Counted from the first letter of the stretch, positions 9,157 through 17,071 are shown. The stretch: 64,000 nt of DNA from an uncultured Hyphomicrobium sp. (GCA_934555825.1 CAKTFJ010000006.1:94066-158065); one strand, 5' to 3'. The notes: generated from the sequence alone by a model not told the origin. A program made the numbers and translations.

Positions 9157-9861
9157 TTACTTCTTGGCGGGCGCAGCTTTTGCGCCGGCAGCCGGAGCGG
9201 CCTTGCCGCCTGCAGCAGGTGCCTTGCCGCCAGCGGCAGCCTTGGCATCGCCAGCCGCTGCCGCGCCTTCGGTGGCCGAGGCGCTTTCGTCTTCCTTCTT
9301 GGCGCCGGCGACCGTCGCAACTGTGAAGTCGCGATCCTGGATCACGGGGCTGACACCTTCCGGCATCGCAACCGACGAGATGTGGATCGAGCGGCCGATA
9401 TCGAACCCGTCGAGATTGATCTCGAACTGCGCGGGAATGCGATCGTAGGGGCAGAACACCTCGATCTCGTGGCGCACGATGTTGAGCACGCCGCCGCGCT
9501 TGAGGCCCGGCGAAAGCGCATGGTTCGTGAAGTGCACGGGCACCGCGACGCGAATGATGCCGTCCTTGGCGATGCGCAGGAAATCGACGTGGATCGGGTG
9601 ATCCTTCACCGGGTCAACTTGCACGTCACGCGGAATGACGAGGATCTCTTTGCTGTCGACGGTGATCTTGATCACGGTCGAGGTGAAATGACCCTTGATG
9701 TACTGCTTCCACAGATCGTTGCCGTTGATGGCGATGGTCTCGGGGGGCTCCCCGGAACCATAGATGACTGCGGGAACGTTCCCGTCCCGGCGAGCTTGGC
9801 GTGCGGCCCCCTTGCCTGCACGCGGGCGCGCCGTGGCCTTGAACTCGATGGTCTCTGCCAT
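9157..9861 (-). CDS. rplY: 50S ribosomal protein L25/general stress protein Ctc
   Basis: This 5S rRNA-binding ribosomal protein has the long, two-domain Ctc form. The N-terminal L25 domain covers about residues 1-95 (GKGAARQARR and PAVIYG motifs), followed by the TL5-type beta-rich domain to about residue 185. A low-complexity Ala/Lys/Gly tail (repeats of AAPA/GGKA) brings it to 234 residues. GGAG lies eight bases before the ATG. The leader upstream carries a consensus promoter and a terminator with a competing hairpin, suggesting attenuation. The gene heads the rplY-pth-ychF cluster. Confidence 0.95.
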   Translation of the reverse strand: MAETIEFKATARPRAGKGAARQARRDGNVPAVIYGSGEPPETIAINGNDLWKQYIKGHFTSTVIKITVDSKEILVIPRDVQVDPVKDHPIHVDFLRIAKDGIIRVAVPVHFTNHALSPGLKRGGVLNIVRHEIEVFCPYDRIPAQFEINLDGFDIGRSIHISSVAMPEGVSPVIQDRDFTVATVAGAKKEDESASATEGAAAAGDAKAAAGGKAPAAGGKAAPAAGAKAAPAKK

Positions 9862-9877
9862 GGCATTTTCTCCAATG

Positions 9878-9923
9878 AAAAAAGGGCCTTAGGAGGCCCA
9901 TGTCACTGCCGTCGGCCTCCAAG
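9878..9923 (-). promoter_or_regulatory. Probable transcription attenuator in the rplY leader
   Basis: On the minus strand the leader contains a terminator: GGGCCT, loop CCTA, AGGCCC, then six T residues (9899 down to 9878). It ends 16 bases before the rplY ATG. An upstream segment, CTTGGAGGCC (9923 to 9914), is complementary to GGCCTCCTAAG (9898 to 9888), pairing over ten base pairs with one bulged T. That pairing would consume the left arm of the terminator, so the two structures exclude each other. No gene ends upstream on this strand, so the terminator cannot simply serve a preceding gene. The signal that would switch it is unknown. Confidence 0.6.
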
Positions 9924-9963
9924 GGTGCCGGGCAGGTCTCACGCGGTTGCTTGAGATCGGCGG

Positions 9964-9992
9964 TTTATAGCCGTGGCGGCCGGGCTTGGCAA
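9964..9992 (-). promoter_or_regulatory. Sigma-70 type promoter of rplY
   Basis: Read on the minus strand, TTGCCA (9992-9987) and TATAAA (9969-9964) are separated by exactly 17 bases. Transcription would begin near 9957, giving a leader of about 95 bases that includes the attenuator. Confidence 0.65.
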
Positions 9993-10214
9993 TCGCAGTT
10001 CCGCCGCGAGCCATGGCCGTAAAATGTGCCAAACCGTAGAGAAAAGGCTGAAAAACAGGTGGCTCGGCCTGCGCTTGCAGCAGTCACCCGGGCGAGCCTC
10101 GTACTCTCCGCGGCCTTTCTATGGGCCAATCGTTGCTTCAATCCGTATTCGAGGCCACATAGGAAGGGCCCTAGGCTAAGGTCTGCGAGACCTTTTACGA
10201 TTCCCGAGAATGCG

Positions 10215-10628
10215 ATGACCCGTAAAACTGGCAAGCGCCGTCCGGCGCAGGAGCATGACAATCTGATCTTCGCGGCGCTCCGCGAGACGGCCCGCCCGGT
10301 CTCGGCCTACGAGATCATCGACCATCTTCGGGACCGGGCTTCCCTCGCACCGCAGACTGTCTATCGCTCGCTGGACCGCCTGATCGCCTCGGGCTCCGCG
10401 CACCGTCTCGAGTCGCTCAATGCTTTCGTCGCCTGCTGCCATTCGTCCGAGCATGAGGGCGCAGCGGTGTTCGCCATCTGCGAGGAGTGCGGTACCGTCT
10501 CCGAGTTCACCGAGCCGCGCGCGGTTGAGGCGCTGGCCGCATGGGCCAAGCGCGCCAAATACTCCGTTCGTGCCATGACGCTGGAATTGCGTGGGCGCTG
10601 CGCGGCCTGCTCGGCCAAGGCCTCCTGA
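10215..10628 (+). CDS. zur: Fur-family transcriptional regulator, probable Zur
   Basis: This 137-residue Fur-type repressor has a winged-helix N-terminal half (VSAYEIIDHL then APQTVYRSLDRLI, the recognition helix region). A metal-binding dimerisation half carries two CxxC pairs, CEEC and CAAC, which form the structural zinc site. Its compact size and sequence near the recognition helix fit Zur, the zinc-uptake repressor, better than Fur. The upstream frame is open for 63 more codons, but homologues begin near MTRKTGKR, so ATG at 10215 is chosen. No zinc-transport genes are adjacent. Confidence 0.8.
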   Translation: MTRKTGKRRPAQEHDNLIFAALRETARPVSAYEIIDHLRDRASLAPQTVYRSLDRLIASGSAHRLESLNAFVACCHSSEHEGAAVFAICEECGTVSEFTEPRAVEALAAWAKRAKYSVRAMTLELRGRCAACSAKAS

Positions 10629-10642
10629 TCCGCAAGCGTAAC

Positions 10643-10677
10643 AAAAAAGGCGCGTGGCCGAATGCTGGACACGCGCC
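10643..10677 (-). terminator. Intrinsic terminator after the AdoMetDC-like gene
   Basis: On the minus strand an 8-base-pair stem, GGCGCGTG with CACGCGCC, encloses a 13-base loop and is followed by six T residues. It lies between convergent zur and the AdoMetDC-like gene. Confidence 0.8.
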
Positions 10678-10705
10678 CCTGTCTATCTGCAAGCCGGTGA
10701 ACGGA

Positions 10706-11227
10706 TCAGGCAGCCCGTGCCTTGCGCGCCGGAGTGGCGGATCGCGACTTCGACGTCTTGCCGCGCCGATGCGTCCTCACCACGACCTCGCCCGCCTCGA
10801 AGGCGTCCTTGAGCACGGAGACGGTGCGTGCGGGATCGGCGCTTCCGCTCATGAACACGTCGAGCGCAGCGTAGCCCTCGGTGGGCCAGCTATGGATCGA
10901 GATGTGGCTCTCGGCCAGCACGGCAACGCCTGTGATGCCGCCCGTAGGCTCAAGCGGTTGAAGATGAAGATGGAGTAGCGTCGCGCCTGCGGCTTCCACG
11001 CAGCGCTTCAGAGTCCGTTCGACATGCGCGACATCGTCGAGCCGCTTGCCGCCGTATAGGTCAACAAGCAAATGCTTGCCGCCAGCAGGGGCAGTCCCTC
11101 GATCCTCACCAGTGCCCTTCATAACGGTGCGCGACACGCGCGCGGGCACACGAATTTCTTCCTTTTGGGCGGGGCTTGAACGAGTCAAGTCCATCCCCAA
11201 TTGGAAGAGGGTGTCATTAAAGGCCAT
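10706..11227 (-). CDS. speH: S-adenosylmethionine decarboxylase proenzyme-like protein
   Basis: This belongs to the class 1B pyruvoyl-dependent AdoMetDC/SpeD family (173 residues from the ATG at 11227, which has GGAGGG upstream). The self-cleavage site is intact: AESH with Glu106-Ser107, the serine becoming the pyruvoyl group. The processing histidine (His112 in IHSWP) is also present. However, where the Thermotoga maritima enzyme has its proton-donor cysteine (Cys83 in LFTCG), this protein has Ser127 in VFMSG, and the residues after HSWP are TE instead of EY. Relatives with altered active sites have become ornithine or arginine decarboxylases, so its substrate is open. No spermidine synthase gene is adjacent. 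It also has a longer than usual N-terminus of about 45 residues and a basic C-terminal tail. Confidence 0.8.
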   Translation of the reverse strand: MAFNDTLFQLGMDLTRSSPAQKEEIRVPARVSRTVMKGTGEDRGTAPAGGKHLLVDLYGGKRLDDVAHVERTLKRCVEAAGATLLHLHLQPLEPTGGITGVAVLAESHISIHSWPTEGYAALDVFMSGSADPARTVSVLKDAFEAGEVVVRTHRRGKTSKSRSATPARKARAA

Positions 11228-11432
11228 ATGACCCTCCCCAACCAGCAGATAGATGTGACCCGTCCGCTCCTTACCTGGGGGTTTGGGGATCTTGTCCTTG
11301 ACCTTAAGGGCAGGTGGTCGAACGGAGACAGCTGATATGAGGCAACAGCCCCCCTCCCGCAAGTAGAAAGTGTCCCCACGACTTCAAAAAATGAGGGCCG
11401 TGTTGTCGCGGCGTTTGAGCTTGAGGTCATAG

Positions 11433-11455
11433 GCTTCTGGCAACGCTCCAGAAGC
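11433..11455. repeat. Perfect 8-base-pair inverted repeat between the AsmA and AdoMetDC-like genes
   Basis: GCTTCTGG and CCAGAAGC flank a 7-base loop in the 244-base stretch separating the AsmA stop from the AdoMetDC-like start. On the plus strand it is followed by GCATTTTC, a weak terminator shape, but no plus-strand gene ends here. It may be an RNA hairpin in the long leader of the AdoMetDC-like transcript. Confidence 0.4.
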
Positions 11456-11471
11456 GCATTTTCTGGCCCTG

Positions 11472-13886
11472 CTAGCGTGGACCGAGGAACTGCTCGAGCA
11501 ACTTCTTTCCGGTCTCCCGCGCGTTGCCGCGAGCCTCTCCGTCGCTACCCAGCAAGCCGTCGACGATCTCGTTCGCGTTCTTGCCTTTGAATTGCTTTCC
11601 AAGCTCGCGGATCGCGCCAACGGCTTGGTCGGGATCTCTCACCAATCCGGAAAGATCCGGCGCGAACTTGGGATCTTCCCAGGAGCCCGTCACGCGCACC
11701 GGGATTTCGAGGCCGGATAGATCCGCCGCACCGCCTTGGCCCGAGAGGCTCGCGACCAGCCTCGGCTTCAGCGTGTAGTCCACCTCGCGTTGGGGCAGGA
11801 GCACGCGGCCCGAGCCTGTGAGGCGCAGCAGCGGGCTCGTGAGCCTGAGATCCTGGTTCTCGGCCACACCGGCCGTGACGGTCCAAGTGGACGTCAACGC
11901 GCTGAAGTCGGTCTTGTCGGTCGGCGCGGTTGCGAGCCCGCTGAGATTGCCGCGGCTGAGGTTACGCAGCATTTCCCCAACGTTGACGCCGATCACGGCG
12001 CCGTCCTCGAACGCGAACTCGATACGCCCCGCGAGCGTCTCGACGATCTCGCGCTCGCTTTTTCCGTCGCCCGTGAGCACGACGCCGAGGCGGCCCTTGC
12101 CCGTCAATTTGTCGATGTCGGCCGCATCCTTGAGAAGCGGCAGCGCCTCGATGCCCTCCGTTTTGAGATCCACGCCGAGGCGTGCGGTGGCGCCGCCCGA
12201 GCCGTCGAGCATGACCGTGCCGCGCCCGACGCCGCCATAGAGGCGCACCTCGTTGAGCGTCGTCGTCATGACGCGGTTCTTGATGAGCACCGTCAGATCG
12301 GATTGGTCGAGCCGGATCGTGTCGACGGTGAGATGCCCGACGGAGAGCTTCGCGTCGGCATCGAGCCGCCCGAGCCCGTCGAGATCGATCGGATCGTTGC
12401 TCCACCCCGCGCGAGCCGTGTAGCCCTGTACGCGCGGCCCAGGGGACGCCGGCTCTGTGCGTTCGAGGATGTCGTCGATGGAGTTGGCGTGAGGCTCGCT
12501 TGGACGCGGAGTTGGGGCCGCGGCTCCGCCTTTGGATCGGTAGAGGTTGAGGTCCAGCTCGCTGAGCTTGAGATCGGCTTTGACGAACGGTCTCATGCCG
12601 CGCGTGTCGAGGCTCAGTTCGCCGTGTGCGGTGGTGCGATCGAGCACGATCTCCGCGTTCGAGAACGTGAACTGTTCGCGCGTTCCCCGGAGAAGGCCTT
12701 TGGCCGATAGGCGGCCGAAGCCGTCGGAGGGCCTGAGGTCGGTTCCGAACCACGCGAAAAGATCGCGCGTGGACGTCGAGTTCGCTGAAAGAATACCCTC
12801 CGTAAGCAGCGCGTCTTGGAGAGTGGCCGATCCCTCAAATGTGGCTTCGACCGCATCGGAAGAAAGCGCCACCTTGAGCTTGGCGGGTTGATTGGCAAGA
12901 AATTCGCCAAGAGAGGTCAGCGTACCGTCGAAGCGCACGGTACGCTCCTTCCACGCTAGGTTGCCGTTTGCATGGAGCGGCTGAGTGAGCGCGGCCGCCG
13001 CGAGCGAAACGTTGATCGCCGAAAGTTGAGTGACGCCGCCGGTGAGTGCGTTGTGATAGGTGAGCGAGCCGTTGTCGATGCGCACGTCGTCGAGCGCGAG
13101 ATCTCCAACGCGGAAGTTGGACCCGCGTGGTGCCGCGTCGGATGCAGGTGTGGCAAACCCCGGATCGGCGTCCGACACCGGGGCGCTCGTATCGGCTTGC
13201 GCAAGACGGATACGTGCAGGCGCGCCATCGTGTGCGGCGAACTCCCACGAGCGGCGCCCGTCGGCATCGACGGCGAGGTGGAAGACGGGATCGCGCAGCG
13301 CGAGCTTTTGAACGCGCACCTCGCGTTGGAACAGCGGCCACAGCGCGACGCTGACATCGAGCGCGCTCATTTTTACGAGCGGCGCCGCATCCTCGAAGCC
13401 CGGTCCGCTAGAGAGCGACACGTCGCTAAGCGAGATTCCGACATGCGGAAAGACGGTAAAGGACGCAGGCCCCGCGATCACGAGATCGCGTCCCGTCTGT
13501 TCCTTGACGGCGACGATGATGCGGTCGCGCACGAAGCCGGCAGGCAGTGTGAACATCGCGATAGCGATTGCGCCGGCGGCCATCGCCATCAGGCCGAGCA
13601 GCGCGTAGAGCATCATTGTTGCGACGCCGGTGCGTTGAGGCTGTGGCGGCAGAGCGCGCCGCGCCTGGGGAGGCGGTCTGTGCTGACCTTGTGGCGGATA
13701 TCCACCCTGTGGAGCATAGCCGCCTGGCGGCTGAAGTGGAGCAGGATGGCCCTGCGGGTGGCCATGATGACCGGGCGCGCGGAGGCCTGGACGCGGCTGC
13801 TGTGGCGTCGCCCCTGGCCGGTCCTCAGCGGGGCGATAGCTATCCAATCGTGGTGGCCGGCCCGGAGGCGGGTTTCTGCTCGTCAT
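11472..13886 (-). CDS. AsmA family protein
   Basis: This is an 804-residue inner-membrane-anchored protein. A proline/glutamine-rich cytoplasmic N-terminus (about 100 residues with PQGGYPPQG-type repeats) precedes a single transmembrane helix. A large periplasmic AsmA domain follows, starting with TLPAGFVRDRI and KEQTGRDLVI. AsmA/TAM-like proteins form long beta-taco structures involved in lipid transport or outer membrane homeostasis. The C-terminal region with RVLLPQREVDYTLKPRLV is the AsmA_2 signature. The start at 13886 has AGGAG six bases upstream; the frame extends 25 codons further without support. The gene reads towards the AdoMetDC-like gene. Confidence 0.85.
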   Translation of the reverse strand: MTSRNPPPGRPPRLDSYRPAEDRPGATPQQPRPGLRAPGHHGHPQGHPAPLQPPGGYAPQGGYPPQGQHRPPPQARRALPPQPQRTGVATMMLYALLGLMAMAAGAIAIAMFTLPAGFVRDRIIVAVKEQTGRDLVIAGPASFTVFPHVGISLSDVSLSSGPGFEDAAPLVKMSALDVSVALWPLFQREVRVQKLALRDPVFHLAVDADGRRSWEFAAHDGAPARIRLAQADTSAPVSDADPGFATPASDAAPRGSNFRVGDLALDDVRIDNGSLTYHNALTGGVTQLSAINVSLAAAALTQPLHANGNLAWKERTVRFDGTLTSLGEFLANQPAKLKVALSSDAVEATFEGSATLQDALLTEGILSANSTSTRDLFAWFGTDLRPSDGFGRLSAKGLLRGTREQFTFSNAEIVLDRTTAHGELSLDTRGMRPFVKADLKLSELDLNLYRSKGGAAAPTPRPSEPHANSIDDILERTEPASPGPRVQGYTARAGWSNDPIDLDGLGRLDADAKLSVGHLTVDTIRLDQSDLTVLIKNRVMTTTLNEVRLYGGVGRGTVMLDGSGGATARLGVDLKTEGIEALPLLKDAADIDKLTGKGRLGVVLTGDGKSEREIVETLAGRIEFAFEDGAVIGVNVGEMLRNLSRGNLSGLATAPTDKTDFSALTSTWTVTAGVAENQDLRLTSPLLRLTGSGRVLLPQREVDYTLKPRLVASLSGQGGAADLSGLEIPVRVTGSWEDPKFAPDLSGLVRDPDQAVGAIRELGKQFKGKNANEIVDGLLGSDGEARGNARETGKKLLEQFLGPR

Positions 13887-14207
13887 CGGCTCCTGACTTT
13901 CAGGCAGTTGGCCAGCTTTTGTGGCCACGTACGGCCGCAACCTTAAGCCCGTACGCAACAAATGTGTCAGGGCGCAGCCGGTTTTGCGCCCGAGAAGCCA
14001 CGTTTATCCACGTGTTGCAGGCGGCCGGCCAGCTCGGACGTCGATCGCGTTTCCATTGCTATCTGCAACCTATGCGGGCACGGGAAGAGGCGAGCGGATC
14101 GTTCGAATTCATGGACTAGGTTGCCCAACAGCCAAGTCATTTTCCACTTTATGTTCCCCCGTTTCGCCATGTTTGCGTCTGCATTTCACCACGCGACTCA
14201 GGCATGA
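13887..14207. other. Divergent intergenic region (321 bases)
   Basis: This region separates the AsmA gene (minus) from the nuclease gene (plus) and must hold both promoters. I see short inverted fragments (for example CACGT repeats near 13999-14013) but no convincing promoter pair, RNA gene or conserved ORF. Confidence 0.4.
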
Positions 14208-14780
14208 ATGCAACCTATGAGTGAAAAAAGTCGCATTCTTCATCCCCTCTGGTCCGCCGTGATGGCCCTGTTCGCGGCCGGTCTGTTCGCGCTGCCATCG
14301 ACGGTCTCCTCTCGCACTGCAGACACCGCTGAAAGCGAAACTGCAGTCGTCAGCGGCCGCGCGAAGGTTCTCGATGGCGACACCATCGAGATTGCGGGCA
14401 CGCGCATCCGCCTCGAAGGCATCGACGCGCCCGAAAGCGCGCAGATGTGCAGCCGGAAGGGAACCGGCCTCTGGCCGTGCGGCAAGGACGCGACGGAGCA
14501 TCTGAAGCGTATGACGAGCGGCCGCCGCGTCGTGTGTAACGATGCCGGCGAGGATCGCTATGGCCGCATGTTGGGATGGTGCGCCGTCGACGGCCTCGAC
14601 ATCAACGCCGAAATGGTCCGCAGCGGCTTCGCGTGGGCCTTCGTCAGGTATTCGAAGCGCTATGTGTCAGCCGAGCGGGAAGCCCGCCGTGCCGAAGCCG
14701 GGATCTGGGAGGGTGAGGCTGAGCCCGCTTGGGCCTTCCGTGAGCGCCGCCGCACGCTGAGATCCCGCGAGCAAGGCTGA
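14208..14780 (+). CDS. Exported thermonuclease-like (SNase domain) protein
   Basis: This 190-residue protein has an N-terminal hydrophobic segment (residues about 15-32) serving as signal or anchor, followed by a staphylococcal-nuclease domain. The catalytic set is visible: Arg in TRIRLEGIDAPE, Glu in the same motif, and Arg in DRYGRMLG. The calcium-site aspartate is in VLDGDTIE. Four cysteines around CSRKG, WPCG, VCND and WCAV suggest disulfides. It probably degrades nucleic acid outside the cytoplasm. Two ATG starts three codons apart (14208, 14217) are possible; neither has a good ribosome-binding site. Confidence 0.85.
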   Translation: MQPMSEKSRILHPLWSAVMALFAAGLFALPSTVSSRTADTAESETAVVSGRAKVLDGDTIEIAGTRIRLEGIDAPESAQMCSRKGTGLWPCGKDATEHLKRMTSGRRVVCNDAGEDRYGRMLGWCAVDGLDINAEMVRSGFAWAFVRYSKRYVSAEREARRAEAGIWEGEAEPAWAFRERRRTLRSREQG

Positions 14781-14928
14781 ATCTACGGCAGCCGCCGCAA
14801 GCGGTCCGTGATCCCCGATGGATTGACTTCCTCAGAACCCGGAGAGACAGTCGGCGTCGCCGGGAGAATATCCTGCGTGCGTTGCCGATAATCTTTCCGG
14901 TTCGGGTCGAGAGAAGGGAAGCGTCCCC

Positions 14929-15741
14929 ATGGTCCGCCGTTCGGTGTTGCCGTCCGTTTTGCTCGCTGCAATCGTCGCGGCTGCGGCAGGGACTAGCGCG
15001 TACGCAGGCGACAGGTGGCCAGACATCCATGCCGAAGCATTCGGCGCACGCACGATCCAGGATGGGCGCGGCATCGTCACGCTCACGGCGCCTTATCGCC
15101 CGGAGGATGTTCGCAGCGTGCCGCTCGCGGCCGATATCGCGCTGAAGGACGGGCGCACCGTTCGCACCGTATCGTTCATCGTCGATGAGAACCCGGCTCC
15201 TGTTGCGGCCGTCTTCCGCCTTGGCGAAGCACGCAGCCAGATCCGCCTCGCGACGAACATTCGTCTCGACCAGCAGTCGGACGTGCGCATTGTCGTCGAG
15301 GCGAGCGATGGCGCGCTCTACATGGTCGAGCAGCTCGTCAAGTTTGCCGGGGGCCAGGCGTCCTGCTCCGCGCCCCCGATGGGAGATCCCGACGAGATCC
15401 TGGCCAACATGGGAAAGATGGATCTGACACCCGTAGGCGCGCCACCTAGTGCGTCGCGACAGGCTGCGCGCGCCCGCTTCGAGCTCAATCACCCGAACCA
15501 TACCGGCATGGTGCTGGATCAGATCACGCTGCACTATGTTCCGCTCAGGATGGTGTCGCGCATCGAGGCCCGTCAGGGCGATGCGCTCGTGTTCGAAATG
15601 ACAGGCTCGATCACGCTCGCGCAAAACCCGGTGGTCGAGTTCGATTATGTGACCGGCAACTCAACCGAACTGGTGCTGACCGCTGAAGACACGGATGGTG
15701 CGGCCTGGATACGGCGTTTTCCGATTGGGCCCGCAGGCTGA
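14929..15741 (+). CDS. Quinoprotein dehydrogenase-associated SoxYZ-like carrier
   Basis: This 270-residue exported protein (signal peptide ending near AYA, residue 26) fuses a SoxY-like and a SoxZ-like domain. The first half contains a conserved central cysteine (QASCSAP), and the second half begins near ARFELNHPNHTG. This architecture is the SoxYZ-related carrier usually encoded beside PQQ-dependent alcohol or methanol dehydrogenases and a zinc metallohydrolase. None of those partners is in this window, so the gene is detached from its usual neighbours. Function is inferred from the family; the true cargo is unknown. Confidence 0.8.
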   Translation: MVRRSVLPSVLLAAIVAAAAGTSAYAGDRWPDIHAEAFGARTIQDGRGIVTLTAPYRPEDVRSVPLAADIALKDGRTVRTVSFIVDENPAPVAAVFRLGEARSQIRLATNIRLDQQSDVRIVVEASDGALYMVEQLVKFAGGQASCSAPPMGDPDEILANMGKMDLTPVGAPPSASRQAARARFELNHPNHTGMVLDQITLHYVPLRMVSRIEARQGDALVFEMTGSITLAQNPVVEFDYVTGNSTELVLTAEDTDGAAWIRRFPIGPAG

Positions 15742-15831
15742 CCATCGGATAATCTTACAAGCGCGTTTACCGTGCGCGCCGCGGGCACCGACTGGCATCC
15801 TGATTTTCTCAGTGCTTCCAAGAAACGCCAA

Positions 15832-15857
15832 GGAACCAAAGCTCCGTGGTGTGCGTT
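15832..15857 (+). promoter_or_regulatory. EcfG-type general stress promoter
   Basis: GGAAC (15832-15836) and CGTT (15854-15857) are separated by 17 bases, matching the alphaproteobacterial EcfG consensus GGAAC-N16/17-CGTT. It lies 46 bases upstream of the DUF1328 start, a gene type often under general stress control. Confidence 0.65.
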
Positions 15858-15902
15858 CATTCCCCGTCTAAGAAAAACCTTGGAACGTGGGAGTTGGTTC
15901 TT

Positions 15903-16082
15903 ATGGGCAATCTGCTGCACTGGGCCGTGGTTTTTCTCGTGGTTGCACTCGTCGCGGCGTTTCTCGGCTTCGGCGGTGTTGCCGGTACGGCAATGGAAGG
16001 TGCGCGTCTTCTTTTCTGGGTCGCGATTGTCTTCCTCGTCGTTTCGCTCGTCCTCGGACTTATCCGTCGCGGAGCGGGCTGA
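15903..16082 (+). CDS. DUF1328 small membrane protein
   Basis: This 59-residue protein has two predicted transmembrane helices (MGNLLHWAVVFLVVALVAAF-like first helix, then FWVAIVFLVVSLVLGLI). The glycine-rich turn FLGFGGVAG between them is characteristic of DUF1328/YtjA. The function is unknown, but homologues are frequently induced by stress. Start ATG at 15903 fits the family length; the frame is open 19 codons further upstream. An EcfG-type promoter precedes it, and a CsbD stress gene follows. Confidence 0.85.
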   Translation: MGNLLHWAVVFLVVALVAAFLGFGGVAGTAMEGARLLFWVAIVFLVVSLVLGLIRRGAG

Positions 16083-16201
16083 CGACGCCTCTAAGCACCG
16101 ACACGATAGCTTCGGGCTCGTGAAGCTTGCCGCTCGGCCATGACCCGGCGCGGAGGAGCATGCGCATGTCCCGATGCCACTGAAACCACGTTGAAGAACC
16201 T

Positions 16202-16221
16202 ATAACTGACAATAACTGACA
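16202..16221 (+). repeat. Tandem 10-base repeat before csbD
   Basis: ATAACTGACA occurs twice in direct tandem, ending one base before the CAGGAG ribosome-binding site of the CsbD gene. It may be chance duplication or a site affecting translation. Confidence 0.5.
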
Positions 16222-16233
16222 CAGGAGTTCGCC

Positions 16234-16431
16234 ATGAACTGGGACCGTATCGAAGGCAACTGGAAGCAGTTTTCGGGCAAGGTCAAGGAGCGGTGGGGCA
16301 AGCTTACCGACGACGATCTGACCGTGATCAACGGCCGTCGCGAGCAGCTCGAAGGCAAGATTCAGGAGCGCTACGGCTACGGCAAGGACCAAGTCAAGAA
16401 GGAGCTCGATGACTGGTCGAACTCGCTCTAA
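16234..16431 (+). CDS. CsbD family stress-response protein
   Basis: This 65-residue, highly charged, helical protein has the CsbD family signature: MNWDRIEGNWKQFSGKVKE at the start, WGKLTDDDL in the middle and the repeat-like second half. Family members accumulate under general stress; the molecular role is unknown. A CAGGAG ribosome-binding site is present. It probably shares stress control with the DUF1328 gene 150 bases upstream, though I found no second EcfG site directly before it. A strong terminator follows. Confidence 0.9.
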   Translation: MNWDRIEGNWKQFSGKVKERWGKLTDDDLTVINGRREQLEGKIQERYGYGKDQVKKELDDWSNSL

Positions 16432-16478
16432 ATAACAAAAACAGATCCGACCTAAAGTCGGACGAAAAACAACTTTCA

Positions 16479-16514
16479 GCCGGTGCGCGGAATGCGTGCC
16501 GGCTTTTTATTTTT
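16479..16514 (+). terminator. Intrinsic terminator after csbD
   Basis: A 10-base-pair stem (16479-16488 with 16494-16503, two G-T pairs) has a 5-base loop and is followed by TTTTTATTTTT. A shorter 6-base-pair hairpin (TCCGAC with GTCGGA, 16446-16462) lies just before it. Confidence 0.85.
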
Positions 16515-16538
16515 GGGCCTGCGCGATGAATGTCGGGA

Positions 16539-16946
16539 CTAGCCGCCGGGGAAAGAAATCAGGATTTTCATGCGCACGAGATCCGGGAAATAAGCTTCGA
16601 GCCCTTTGCCGGCGAAATAGAGAATGACGCCGAGCAGGATCAGAGCCGGAATGGCCGCGAGAACCGCCTTGAGAAAGAATGCGGCGAGCTTCACGAACGG
16701 TACGTCGAAGCGTTGCACGGAAGCCGGAATCGGGTCGTCGCCATACGCGACCGGCGGCGGGAAAGAACGCGCAAGATAGGAGGGCGGCTCTCCGAGGCGG
16801 TCGAGCGAAGGGCCGTCGCGCTCGCGCTCCTCGCGGGCCTTGCGCTCGCGTGCTTCCCTGTCCCGCAACGCGCGCTCGCGTCTCAACGTGCGCGGTAGGT
16901 CGTCGAAATCGCTGTCTGCGGTCAGCGCAAAGTTCGCATCCGTCAT
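16539..16946 (-). CDS. Hypothetical single-pass membrane protein
   Basis: This 135-residue protein has a highly charged Arg/Glu-rich first half (about residues 18-50, likely helical or coiled) and one transmembrane helix near residues 92-112 in the C-terminal third. I do not recognise a family. It is divergent from apt. Confidence 0.55.
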   Translation of the reverse strand: MTDANFALTADSDFDDLPRTLRRERALRDREARERKAREERERDGPSLDRLGEPPSYLARSFPPPVAYGDDPIPASVQRFDVPFVKLAAFFLKAVLAAIPALILLGVILYFAGKGLEAYFPDLVRMKILISFPGG

Positions 16947-17071
16947 ATCGGGTCCTTGACTAGAGAAAGGCCGTGAAAGCCTTGTACGCGGGCCCTTCCC
17001 CAGGCGCGTTCTCCTATCCTCTGGCCGAGGTTATTGGTAAGTTGCGCCGCGATTTTGACGGGGAGGTGTCC

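Noticed and set aside
8245..9954. Long plus-strand ORF of 569 codons opposite pth and rplY
   Set aside because: It is antisense to two certain genes, has no family motif and follows third-position GC bias; high-GC genomes produce such shadows.
10178..10196. AAGGTCT-GCG-AGACCTT hairpin before zur, as a possible attenuator
   Set aside because: The three-base loop and only four T residues, two of them in the stem, make a weak terminator, and no alternative pairing was evident.
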